This document shows, piece after piece, positions 1-5,265 of a stretch of 5,327 nucleotides of DNA. The notes under the pieces were generated by a model. It worked only from the letters and a program-made list of their open reading frames with translations. It searched no databases and was not told the DNA's origin. Position numbers and translations under genes: made by a program. Positions within the stretch are counted from its first letter, which is position 1, and each line of letters opens with the position of its first letter. Origin of the DNA: Oscillospiraceae bacterium (GTDB lineage Bacteria; Bacillota; Clostridia; Oscillospirales; Oscillospiraceae). The stretch is taken from positions 1-5,327 of the forward strand of contig JAQVYO010000110.1 of NCBI GenBank assembly GCA_028708585.1, in the 5' to 3' direction.

Positions 1-389
1 GTGGGGATGCCGATGTTGCTCATCATCCGCCGGGCGGCGTCCTTATCCCCCATCCGGGAGATGATAGGTTCTTTCGGCCCGATGAATACAATGCCGTGCT
101 TCTGGCACAAAGCGGCAAAGCCGCTGTTTTCTGAAAGAAACCCGTACCCCGGGTGGATGGCCTGGGCGCCGGTGGCCAGCGCGGCACTGATAATATTGGA
201 TTCGTTTAAATAGCTTTCCGAGCTTCTGGCGGGGCCAACGCACACCGCTTCGTCCGCCAGCGCCACATGAAGGGCGTCTTTATCCGCCTGGGAATACACC
301 GCCACGGATGAAATGCCCATTTCTTTACAGGCGCGGATGACCCGAACGGCAATTTCTCCCCGGTTGGCTATGAGAATTTTTGAAAACAC
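1..389 (-). CDS. accC: Acetyl-CoA carboxylase biotin carboxylase subunit AccC, N-terminal part (cut by window edge)
   Basis: This subunit carboxylates the biotin on AccB using ATP and bicarbonate, the first half-reaction of acetyl-CoA carboxylase in the cytoplasm. Reading the minus strand from a GTG at 387-389 gives 129 codons plus two bases before the edge. The product begins MFSKILIANRGEIAVRVIRA, a near-canonical start of the biotin carboxylase N-terminal (pre-ATP-grasp) domain, and carries the hallmark HPGYGFLSEN at residues 79-88 and FIGPK at 102-106. The ATP-grasp and C-terminal domains lie outside the window. The GTG start is chosen because it matches the family N-terminus and has an AGGGGG site at 398-403, 8 nt upstream. 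It lies 5 nt after the fabZ stop, so it is the last visible gene of the operon. Pyruvate or propionyl carboxylases share this domain, but the fab context and adjacent accB favour AccC. Nothing in the visible part looks damaged. Confidence 0.96.
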   Translation of the reverse strand, partial: MFSKILIANRGEIAVRVIRACKEMGISSVAVYSQADKDALHVALADEAVCVGPARSSESYLNESNIISAALATGAQAIHPGYGFLSENSGFAALCQKHGIVFIGPKEPIISRMGDKDAARRMMSNIGIP

Positions 390-394
390 AGGGC

Positions 395-811
395 CTACCC
401 CCTAATAAGTGCAAATGAAAAATCCCCGGTGACGCAGGTTTTGCCGCCGACGGAGCCTTTTCCGCTGGCAAAGTAAAACATCCCCTTGGATTTTGTTATG
501 ACACACTCCGACTCAAACAGGTCGCCCGGTCGCACCATGCTCCGAAACCGGACGTTATTGAGGCCGGTAAAATACGGCGTTTCGTTCCCTTTCAGCCCAT
601 CCGCCATCAGCACACAGGCGGCCTGAGCCAGCATTTCGCACAGCACAACTCCCGGAACCACTGGATTGCCGGGAAAATGCCCCTGTAAAAACCATTCGTC
701 GCCCCGCACCCGGTAGGATCCCCGGGCGACTCCGTCTTTCACCGATGCCTGGTCCACCAGCAGCATCGCATCCCGGTGGGGCAGAATCTTCATAATCTCT
801 TCTTTATTCAT
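395..811 (-). CDS. fabZ: 3-hydroxyacyl-ACP dehydratase FabZ
   Basis: FabZ removes water from 3-hydroxyacyl-ACP to give trans-2-enoyl-ACP, the third step of each elongation cycle. The 138-residue product has the normal family length and one hotdog fold. It opens MNKEEIMKILPHRDAMLLVD, matching the family's LPHR-P-LLVD start. The active-site run GHFPGNPVVPGVVLCEMLAQ at residues 44-63 carries the expected catalytic pair, His45 and Glu59, with the same 14-residue spacing as E. coli His54 and Glu68. The ATG at 809-811 is preferred over an in-frame ATG at 911-913, because the extra 34 residues would lie inside accB and resemble nothing in the family. A GGGG stretch sits about 7 nt upstream. The gap to accB is 4 nt and to accC 5 nt. 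The sequence alone does not tell whether it also isomerises (FabN-like); unsaturated fatty acids would need FabM or FabN elsewhere. Confidence 0.96.
   Translation of the reverse strand: MNKEEIMKILPHRDAMLLVDQASVKDGVARGSYRVRGDEWFLQGHFPGNPVVPGVVLCEMLAQAACVLMADGLKGNETPYFTGLNNVRFRSMVRPGDLFESECVITKSKGMFYFASGKGSVGGKTCVTGDFSFALIRG
398..403 (-). promoter_or_regulatory. Ribosome binding site of accC
   Basis: The minus strand reads AGGGGG eight bases before the GTG at 387-389. It supports the GTG as the start; no ATG is positioned to give the conserved biotin carboxylase N-terminus. Confidence 0.75.
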
Positions 812-815
812 AGCG

Positions 816-1229
816 TTACCCCAGCACGAACAGCGTCTGGCCGAAGTCCACCACCTGCCCGTTTTCCGCGCAGACTTCAAGGACGGTTCCATCGCGTTCC
901 GCCGTAATTTCATTCATCAGCTTCATGGCCTCCACAATGCAGAGCACATCGCCCCGCCGCACGTGGCTGCCCACCGTGACAAAAGGCTTTGCGTCAGGGG
1001 AAGGCGAGGCATAAAAAACGCCCACCAAAGGCGCGGTCACCTCGGTTCCGTCTTTCCGCCTGGGTTCTGTTATGGGATTTCGTTTTTCCCCGGCGGACGC
1101 GTCCGTCCGCCCGCATGCGGGCTCCTGCCGCTTCAGCTTCACGGTCCTGCCGTCTTCCGTTACTTCCAGCTCGCTGATGCCGCATTCCTCCATCAAACCG
1201 GCAAGCTCTCGCAGCTCATTAATCTTCAT
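816..1229 (-). CDS. accB: Acetyl-CoA carboxylase biotin carboxyl carrier protein AccB
   Basis: AccB is the biotin-carrying subunit that shuttles carboxyl groups from AccC to the AccA/AccD carboxyltransferase. The 137-residue product has the usual three parts. Residues 1-35 form the short N-terminal domain (MKINELRELAGLMEE). Residues 36-62 are a polar, probably flexible linker rich in Lys, Arg, Glu and Ala. Residues 63-137 form the biotinyl domain, with APLVGVFYASPSP at 66-78 and the biotinylation motif EAMKLMNE at 100-107, so Lys103 is the expected attachment site for biotin ligase. The ATG at 1227-1229 has GGAGG at 1237-1241, 7 nt upstream. It overlaps the fabF stop as ATGA, a classic coupling arrangement. 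A longer in-frame open stretch reaching 1541 runs through fabF in another frame and is not the gene. The domain is intact, so malonyl-CoA supply from this operon should be normal. Confidence 0.97.
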   Translation of the reverse strand: MKINELRELAGLMEECGISELEVTEDGRTVKLKRQEPACGRTDASAGEKRNPITEPRRKDGTEVTAPLVGVFYASPSPDAKPFVTVGSHVRRGDVLCIVEAMKLMNEITAERDGTVLEVCAENGQVVDFGQTLFVLG

Positions 1230-1966
1230 GCATGTTCCTCCGTTTTTATAAAGGCAATACAGGCATTGTGCCCGCCGAAACCAAACGAAGCGGAAAGAGC
1301 CGGATGGATGCCGGCTTTCCGCGCCGTGTTTGGCACATAATCCAGATCGCAGTCGGGGTCCGGTTCCTGAAGGCCGGTGGTAGGCGGAACCATGCCGGTT
1401 TTCAGCGCCAGAACCGCTGCGATGGCTTCCACTGTGCCCGCGGCGCCCAGCATATGCCCCGTCATGGACTTGGTGGAACTGACTAAGGCCCGCCGGGCCT
1501 TGTCTTCTCCCAGCGCCTGCTTTAAGGCCAGCGTTTCGCATTTGTCGTTCAGCGTCGTGCTGGTTCCGTGGGCGTTGCAGTAAATGCGATCTTCCTCCGT
1601 TTTGCCCGCCGCCCGGATGGCGTCCCGGACTTTGACGTGGGCATAATTTTCCAAAATCAGGGCGCCGGAACTTTCGCCCAGAGCAAACCCGCTGCGCCGC
1701 CGGTCGAAGGGAATGGAAGCGGAAGAGGCGGCCGCCAAAGCATACTGGGTGAACAGGCCGGTCCGATTTATTTCATTGCCGCTTAAATCGTGCTCCGGGT
1801 TAAACCCGCGGACTTCAGCGGCCATTTTGGCTTTGTATCCGGAAGGGGCAAATTTGGTGAGAGGTCCGCCGCCGTTTTTACCGGCAACAAGCCCGTCCCA
1901 GAAGGACGCGACGTCGTTTCCCAAAGGGGTGGCGGCCCCCAGCTCTGTTACGACAACTCTGTTCAT
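1226..1966 (-). CDS. fabF: Internally deleted FabF-type 3-oxoacyl-ACP synthase II, lacking the catalytic cysteine
   Basis: The normal enzyme condenses malonyl-ACP with acyl-ACP, using Cys163, His303 and His340 (E. coli numbering) in a protein of about 410 residues. This frame gives only 246. Residues 1-83 match the FabF start (VTELGAATPLGN at 7-18, FTQYALAAA at 72-80). The sequence then jumps to IPFDRRRSGF at 85-94, a segment normally near residue 205, so about 120 residues with the cysteine elbow are gone. A second jump of about 40 residues follows AHVKVR (109-114). The rest is near-canonical: NAHGTST (His133), SSTKSMTGHMLGAAG (Lys166, His171) and the gating loop FGFGGHN at 228-234. Start, AGGGGGG site at 1971-1977 and ATGA overlap with accB are intact. 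Both gaps keep frame and there is no internal stop. By family knowledge it cannot condense and probably cannot form the thiolase fold. I infer a decaying gene; a local assembly error or a repurposed short protein are alternatives. Confidence 0.9.
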   Translation of the reverse strand: MNRVVVTELGAATPLGNDVASFWDGLVAGKNGGGPLTKFAPSGYKAKMAAEVRGFNPEHDLSGNEINRTGLFTQYALAAASSASIPFDRRRSGFALGESSGALILENYAHVKVRDAIRAAGKTEEDRIYCNAHGTSTTLNDKCETLALKQALGEDKARRALVSSTKSMTGHMLGAAGTVEAIAAVLALKTGMVPPTTGLQEPDPDCDLDYVPNTARKAGIHPALSASFGFGGHNACIAFIKTEEHA

Positions 1967-1975
1967 TGCGCCCCC

Positions 1976-2710
1976 CTACATTGCCATTCCGCCGTCAACC
2001 CGGATGATTTCGCCGGTGATATAGTCGGATCCGCTGCCCGCGAGAAACAAGGCCAGCTCCGCGATGTCCTCCGGTTTCCCCATGCGGCCCAAAGGAACCA
2101 TGCGCTTTAGTTCTTCGGGGGGAAACAGGTTCGCCGTCATATCCGTCTCAATACAGCCGGGGGCGATGGCATTGCAGCAGACGCCCCGGCCGGCCAGTTC
2201 CCGGGCCACCGATTTGGTGAGGCCGATAAGGCCCGCCTTGGACGCGGCGTAGTTGGCCTGGCCCGGGTTCCCCATGAGACCCGCCACCGAGCTGATATTA
2301 ATGATTTTTCCCGACCGCTGCCGGATAAACTGCGTGTAACAGTGCTTTATCATATGAAACGCGCCCTTGAGGTTGGTATCCAGGACGGCGTCGAACGCCT
2401 CTTCTTTCATGGAAAACAACAGGCTGTCCCGGGTGATTCCGGCGTTATTCACCAGAATGTCCACCCGGCCGAAGTCCTTGATGATCCGGGATACCGTTTC
2501 CTTGACGGCGGAAAAATCGGAAACGTCACAGCGGTAGCGCCGGGCGGTTCCGCCAAACGCGGAGGCTTCCTCCTCCGTCTTTCTGGCCGCCGCCTCGTTT
2601 CCCGCAAAGAGAATGGCCACGTCCGCCCCGTTTTCTGAAAGTTTCAGGGCAATGGCCCTGCCGATGCCCCGGGAGCCTCCCGTGATGACCGCAGTTTTTC
2701 CTTTAAGCAT
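1976..2710 (-). CDS. fabG: 3-oxoacyl-ACP reductase FabG
   Basis: FabG reduces 3-oxoacyl-ACP to 3-hydroxyacyl-ACP with NADPH. The 244-residue product has exactly the usual length and is a classical short-chain dehydrogenase. It has the cofactor glycine motif TGGSRGIG at residues 10-17, CDVSD at 61-65, NNAG at 88-91, and the full catalytic tetrad: Asn113 (in DTNLKG), Ser141 (in ISSVAG), Tyr154 and Lys158 (in QANYAASKAG). The run GNPGQANYAASKAGLIGLTK and the end ITGEIIRVDGGMAM are typical of FabG rather than other dehydrogenases. The start overlaps the end of fabD by 8 nt, so it is probably coupled to it. The ribosome site is AAGGA at 2713-2717, unusually close to the ATG, with AGGCGG further upstream as an alternative. 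The gap to fabF is 9 nt. No defect is visible. Confidence 0.97.
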   Translation of the reverse strand: MLKGKTAVITGGSRGIGRAIALKLSENGADVAILFAGNEAAARKTEEEASAFGGTARRYRCDVSDFSAVKETVSRIIKDFGRVDILVNNAGITRDSLLFSMKEEAFDAVLDTNLKGAFHMIKHCYTQFIRQRSGKIINISSVAGLMGNPGQANYAASKAGLIGLTKSVARELAGRGVCCNAIAPGCIETDMTANLFPPEELKRMVPLGRMGKPEDIAELALFLAGSGSDYITGEIIRVDGGMAM

Positions 2711-3623
2711 GTTCCTTCACCGCCTGTATTGTGCTGGAAAGCGTTTCTTCGTCTTCCGCATGATACGCTGTTACTTTGTCTGAAATTCTGGAAATCAGGC
2801 CCTGGAGGGTTTTTCCGGGGCCGACTTCAATAAACGTATCCGCGCCGCGGGCGATCATATGCTCAATGGTTTCCTGCCAGCGGACGGGGTTTTCAATCTG
2901 CCGGGCCAAAAGCTCTTTGGGATCGCCGTCATAGGGCTGCGCCGTATAATTGGAGAACAGAGGGATGCTGGGCGCGCCGATGGCAAACTCCGAGAGAGAA
3001 GAGGCGAATTGCTTTGCCGCATCCGCCATAAAGGGAGAATGGAACCCGCCGCTGACAGGAAGCAAAACGCCCCGCCCGCCGGCTTCCCTGACTTCTTTCA
3101 GAAAGGGCCGGATCTCCGACCGGCCGCCCGCCACCACCAGCTGGCCCGGGCAATTGTAATTGGACGGGTAAATCGCCTGGTAGCGTGCGCAGAGAGCCTC
3201 CACCGTTTGGTTGGGGAGCTTCTGCACCGCGGCCATGGCGCTGCCCGCCGCCTCCGAAGCTTCCTGCATCAGCGCGCCCCGGCGGAGAACCATCCGGAAC
3301 CCGTCCGCCGGGGAAACGGCTCCGCAGAAAGAGAGGGCCGCAAGCTCGCCCAAGGAAAATCCTGCGGCCATATCGCAGGGGACGCCCGCTTCCCGCAGCG
3401 CCGCCGCCGCCGCAAGATCCACGCAGTACAGGCAGGGCTGTGTGTTGTCTGTCCGCTTTAAGTCCTCCGGGGAACCGGAAAAGCACAGGCTTTTGATTCC
3501 CTCCCGGATCGCTTCCGCCTGGTCGAAAACCGATCTTGCCGCCGCGCTGCACGCATATAAACTCTTTCCCATGCCGGGGTACTGCGCCCCCTGACCGGAG
3601 AAAACAAATGCTATTTTACCCAT
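2703..3623 (-). CDS. fabD: Malonyl-CoA:ACP transacylase FabD
   Basis: FabD moves malonyl from CoA to the phosphopantetheine arm of AcpP, giving the extender unit for elongation. The 306-residue product has the usual family length. Visible family marks, in order, are the N-terminal FVFSGQGAQYPGMGKSLY (residues 6-23, Gln11 near the oxyanion hole), the nucleophile elbow GFSLGELAAL at 88-97 with Ser90, Arg115 in VLRRGALMQEA for malonyl carboxylate binding, the catalytic His195 in VSGGFHSPFM, Gln242 in RQIENPVRW, and FIEVGPGKTLQGL at 264-276. The elbow reads GFSLGE where E. coli has GHSLGE, a substitution I recall from other clostridial enzymes. The ATG at 3621-3623 has GGAG at 3631-3634, 7 nt upstream. 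It starts inside the last codons of fabK (13 nt overlap) and its end overlaps fabG by 8 nt. It looks fully functional. Confidence 0.97.
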   Translation of the reverse strand: MGKIAFVFSGQGAQYPGMGKSLYACSAAARSVFDQAEAIREGIKSLCFSGSPEDLKRTDNTQPCLYCVDLAAAAALREAGVPCDMAAGFSLGELAALSFCGAVSPADGFRMVLRRGALMQEASEAAGSAMAAVQKLPNQTVEALCARYQAIYPSNYNCPGQLVVAGGRSEIRPFLKEVREAGGRGVLLPVSGGFHSPFMADAAKQFASSLSEFAIGAPSIPLFSNYTAQPYDGDPKELLARQIENPVRWQETIEHMIARGADTFIEVGPGKTLQGLISRISDKVTAYHAEDEETLSSTIQAVKEHA

Positions 3624-4555
3624 TTTTGCGCTCCGTTTAATACATTTTCGGCTTCCTCAAACAGTTCGCGGATGATTTCCGCCGCCGGCTGCTCTTTTTT
3701 GACCATAGAAGCAATCTGCCCGGACATAAAGCAGCCCTCCTGTTCGTCGCCTTCCACGGCGGCCAGCCGGAACGCGCCCGCGTATTTTTCCCGGAGGGTA
3801 TCGTCCGGCACGCCGGCATATTCCATCTTCACATATTCCCGGGCGAACGGGGTTTTGAGGCACCGGATGGGGCGGTTCATTCTCTTTCCCATTGTCATGG
3901 TGTCGATATCTTTGGCCTTTAGAATCTTGTTTTTATAATTCCGGTGGACCCGGCATTCCTCCGCCACCAGAAAACGGGTGCCCAGCTGGACGCCGCAGGC
4001 ACCCAGCATAAAAACGGCGGCGATGCCCCGGCCGTCGGCGATTCCGCCGGCCGCCACGACGGGAATGCGGACGCTGTCGCACACCTGGGGCACCAGCGCC
4101 ATGGTGGTTAGCTCTCCCACATGGCCGCCCGATTCTCCGCCCTCGGCGATGACCGCCGCGGCGCCGGCCCGTTCCACCAGCCGCGCCATAGCAGTGGAAG
4201 GAACCACCGGGATGACGTTGATCCCGGCGGCAAGCCATTGCTTCATATATTTGGAAGGGTTCCCCGCCCCAGTGGTGACGACGGGGACCCTTTCTTCCAC
4301 CAACAGTTTTGCCACCGCGTCCGCGTGAGGACTCAGCAGCATCACGTTAACCCCGAAGGGCTTGTCCGTCAGCGAACGGGCGATCTGGATTTCCTGCCGC
4401 ACATAATCTTCGTTTGCGTTCATGGAGGAAATAATCCCCAGACCACCGCCGTTGGAAACGGCAGCCGCCAGCTTTCCGTCCGCGATCCATGCCATTGCGC
4501 CCTGAAAAATCGGGTATTCAATGCCCAGCATGTCACAAATGACGCTTTTGACCAT
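3611..4555 (-). CDS. fabK: FMN-dependent enoyl-ACP reductase FabK
   Basis: FabK carries out the last reduction of each elongation cycle, trans-2-enoyl-ACP to acyl-ACP, as a flavoprotein of the nitronate monooxygenase/2-nitropropane dioxygenase-like TIM-barrel family, unrelated to FabI. The 314-residue product is close to the usual 310-325. Marks seen: IEYPIFQGAMAWIADGKLAA near the N-terminus (12-31), GGLGII at 37-42, FGVNVML at 67-73, EGGESGGHVG at 138-147 including the conserved His145, the FMN phosphate loop AAGGIADGRG at 168-177, GVQLGTRFLVAEE at 188-200, and MSGQIASMVKKEQ at 277-289. The ATG at 4553-4555 is chosen over one at 4577-4579, because GGAG at 4563-4566 is 7 nt upstream and MVKSVICDMLGIEYPIFQGA is the family-like N-terminus. 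Only one base separates it from the acpP stop. Placement inside the fab operon separates it from nitronate monooxygenases. FabK organisms generally tolerate FabI inhibitors such as triclosan. Confidence 0.95.
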   Translation of the reverse strand: MVKSVICDMLGIEYPIFQGAMAWIADGKLAAAVSNGGGLGIISSMNANEDYVRQEIQIARSLTDKPFGVNVMLLSPHADAVAKLLVEERVPVVTTGAGNPSKYMKQWLAAGINVIPVVPSTAMARLVERAGAAAVIAEGGESGGHVGELTTMALVPQVCDSVRIPVVAAGGIADGRGIAAVFMLGACGVQLGTRFLVAEECRVHRNYKNKILKAKDIDTMTMGKRMNRPIRCLKTPFAREYVKMEYAGVPDDTLREKYAGAFRLAAVEGDEQEGCFMSGQIASMVKKEQPAAEIIRELFEEAENVLNGAQKWVK

Positions 4556-4556
4556 A

Positions 4557-4781
4557 TTACTTCTCCATCTTCTTTTCAATCAAGTGAACCAAGTCGCCCA
4601 CTGTCGCCACCTTTTCATCCAGCTCCAGTTCGACGCCCAGATCTTCTTCCAATTCCATCACCATTTCCACGGTGTCCAGGGAGTCGATGCCAAGGCTCTC
4701 GAAGGTGGTGTCCATGGCGATATCAGACGCGGGGATATTGTTGTGCTCGGCAAGCAGTGCGGAAAGTTTTTCAAAGATCAT
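4557..4781 (-). CDS. acpP: Acyl carrier protein AcpP
   Basis: AcpP is the small acidic carrier on which all fatty-acid intermediates ride as thioesters of 4'-phosphopantetheine. The product is 74 residues, typical for the family, and strongly acidic. It contains the attachment motif GIDSLDTVEMVMELEE at residues 31-46, with Ser34 as the site modified by holo-ACP synthase, and the expected four-helix pattern ending in VGDLVHLIEKKMEK. The ATG at 4779-4781 is preferred because GGAGG lies at 4790-4794, 8 nt upstream, and MIFEKLSALL is a normal ACP N-terminus. The same frame stays open upstream to a TGA at 5052-5054, but that stretch does not look like carrier protein. It is the first clear gene of the operon and directly precedes fabK. 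The usual upstream fabH is not seen. Confidence 0.97.
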   Translation of the reverse strand: MIFEKLSALLAEHNNIPASDIAMDTTFESLGIDSLDTVEMVMELEEDLGVELELDEKVATVGDLVHLIEKKMEK

Positions 4782-4789
4782 TTTTCGTT

Positions 4790-4794
4790 CCTCC
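4790..4794 (-). promoter_or_regulatory. Ribosome binding site of acpP
   Basis: A perfect GGAGG eight bases before the ATG at 4779-4781. It decides the acpP start against longer in-frame possibilities such as the ATG at 5001-5003. Confidence 0.85.
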
Positions 4795-4816
4795 AAAATT
4801 TTTAGTATCTTTACAT

Positions 4817-4830
4817 ATTTTATATCAAAT
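4817..4830 (-). promoter_or_regulatory. AT-rich palindrome with overlapping extended -10 promoter, upstream of acpP
   Basis: The minus strand reads ATTTGATATAAAAT, an inverted repeat of 14 bases with a single mismatched pair. It contains TGATATAAA (4819-4827), which fits an extended -10 element (TG-N-TATAAA). The -35 region at 4842-4847 (TATAGA) is poor, as extended -10 promoters allow. A transcript would begin near 4812 and give a leader of about 30 nt to acpP. The left arm TTTGAT resembles half of the FabT (MarR-type) operator known from streptococcal fab genes, but the right arm matches badly. Both promoter and operator readings are inferences from a short sequence in an AT-rich patch. Confidence 0.45.
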
Positions 4831-4919
4831 TGTCTAAAAAATCTATATCTTCTTCTTGAAGTTCCCGGGCAGGAGAAAAATTTATCGGACTCGGCCTTTT
4901 CGTCTTCTCCGGCGCTTTT

Positions 4920-5000
4920 CCGAAAAAAGAGAGTTTGCGCACCGCCTTCCTCCGGCAGGATTTTTCCTGACCCGAAAAAATCCGCGCTGAGGGTTTGCGC
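4920..5000 (-). repeat. Imperfect direct repeat, two copies exactly 60 bases apart
   Basis: The minus strand has GCGCAAACCCTC at 4989-5000 and GCGCAAACTCTC at 4929-4940 (11 of 12 identical). Each is followed by TTTTTTCGG, at 4972-4980 in the first copy (after an 8-base insert) and at 4920-4928 in the second (directly). The 60-base spacing keeps frame, so both copies read AQTL followed by FF in the frame that runs into acpP. It could be a short duplication in a decayed gene or coincidence. Confidence 0.4.
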
Positions 5001-5031
5001 CATATCCTGGCCATAGCGGTGAAAGGCGCCG

Positions 5032-5051
5032 GTCCCCCGGTATTCCGGGAC
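5032..5051 (-). other. Short hairpin in the leader RNA
   Basis: CCCGG and CCGGG pair around the loop AATA (5036-5049 core), and flanking GT and AC can extend the stem across two bulged G residues. It lies next to the TGA at 5052-5054. No U-tract follows. Short G+C-rich stems arise by chance in such sequence, so confidence is low. Confidence 0.3.
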
Positions 5052-5163
5052 TCAGTGGACGCGCGCGACCCGGTCGTCGCCGCTGCGGACGAGTCTCCGC
5101 ATATCCTTATCTTTTCCGCTTTCCTCACCGCGCGGCGGCGGAGGGGCGGGCGATATCTGGATC

Positions 5164-5206
5164 GAGGCCGGCTCACGAACGGTGTTTCGTTCCGCCGCAA
5201 GGCCTC
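5164..5206 (-). other. Nested hairpin in the leader RNA
   Basis: Minus-strand arms GAGGCC (5201-5206) and GGCCTC (5164-5169) pair perfectly. Inside them GGC pairs with GCC, and GAACG (5188-5192) pairs with CGTTC (5177-5181) around the loop AAACAC. There is no T-run after it, so it is not an intrinsic terminator. It does not match a riboswitch class I can recognise. Confidence 0.4.
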
Positions 5207-5265
5207 CATGCCAGCAAGTCCCCCCAATCGTTCGTTTCTCTCTCCATCTATCGCAGCGTTTTTTT

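Larger units (their letters stand above)
4782..5258 (-). other. Long G+C-rich leader between P1 and acpP; no recognised gene, possible gene remnant
   Basis: No recognisable protein family appears in any of the six frames. On the minus strand the longest open stretch is 4820-5227 (TTG or internal ATG start, about 130-135 residues). Its product is Arg/Ser-rich and low in complexity until a more ordinary tail, LQEEDIDFLDNLI, so I do not call it a gene. A second frame, the one that continues into acpP, is open from 5051 downward and shows more balanced composition (VPEYRGTGAFHRYGQDMAQT near 5051-4992) with mostly G or C in third positions, like the operon genes. A TGA at 5052-5054 separates it from an upstream open stretch. 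In related operons a MarR-type regulator and fabH often stand here, and partial deletion of one or both would explain coding-like but broken sequence. A structured regulatory leader is the other reading; hairpins at 5164-5206 and 5032-5051 fit that. Confidence 0.5.

Noticed and set aside
812..913. Longer FabZ start at 913
   Set aside because: The additional 34 residues lie inside accB, are basic and unlike any FabZ, and the ATG at 811 gives the normal length and N-terminus.
1230..1541. AccB frame open upstream to 1541
   Set aside because: The extension is fabF read in another frame; the true start at 1229 has a perfect GGAGG and a typical AccB N-terminus.
2859..3461. 200-codon plus-strand and 207-codon minus-strand open frames over fabD
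   Set aside because: Both are shadows of fabD with Gly/Arg-rich composition; fabD has all catalytic residues in its own frame.
4121..4837. 238-codon plus-strand open frame
   Set aside because: It lies wholly opposite fabK and acpP, its product is Pro/Arg/His-rich without family resemblance, and the minus-strand genes are unambiguous. It is an antisense shadow of G+C-rich codons.
4971..5000. Intrinsic terminator or attenuator at the GCGC...GCGC plus T-run in the leader
   Set aside because: The stem is only four pairs with a loop of about nine bases, too weak to terminate; the T-run belongs to the direct repeat.
4820..5227. About 130-residue minus-strand gene in the leader
   Set aside because: It could start at TTG or ATG after a G-run, but the product is Arg/Ser-rich, shows no motif, and its stop overlaps the second promoter. 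It is kept only as a possible remnant, not as a coding call.
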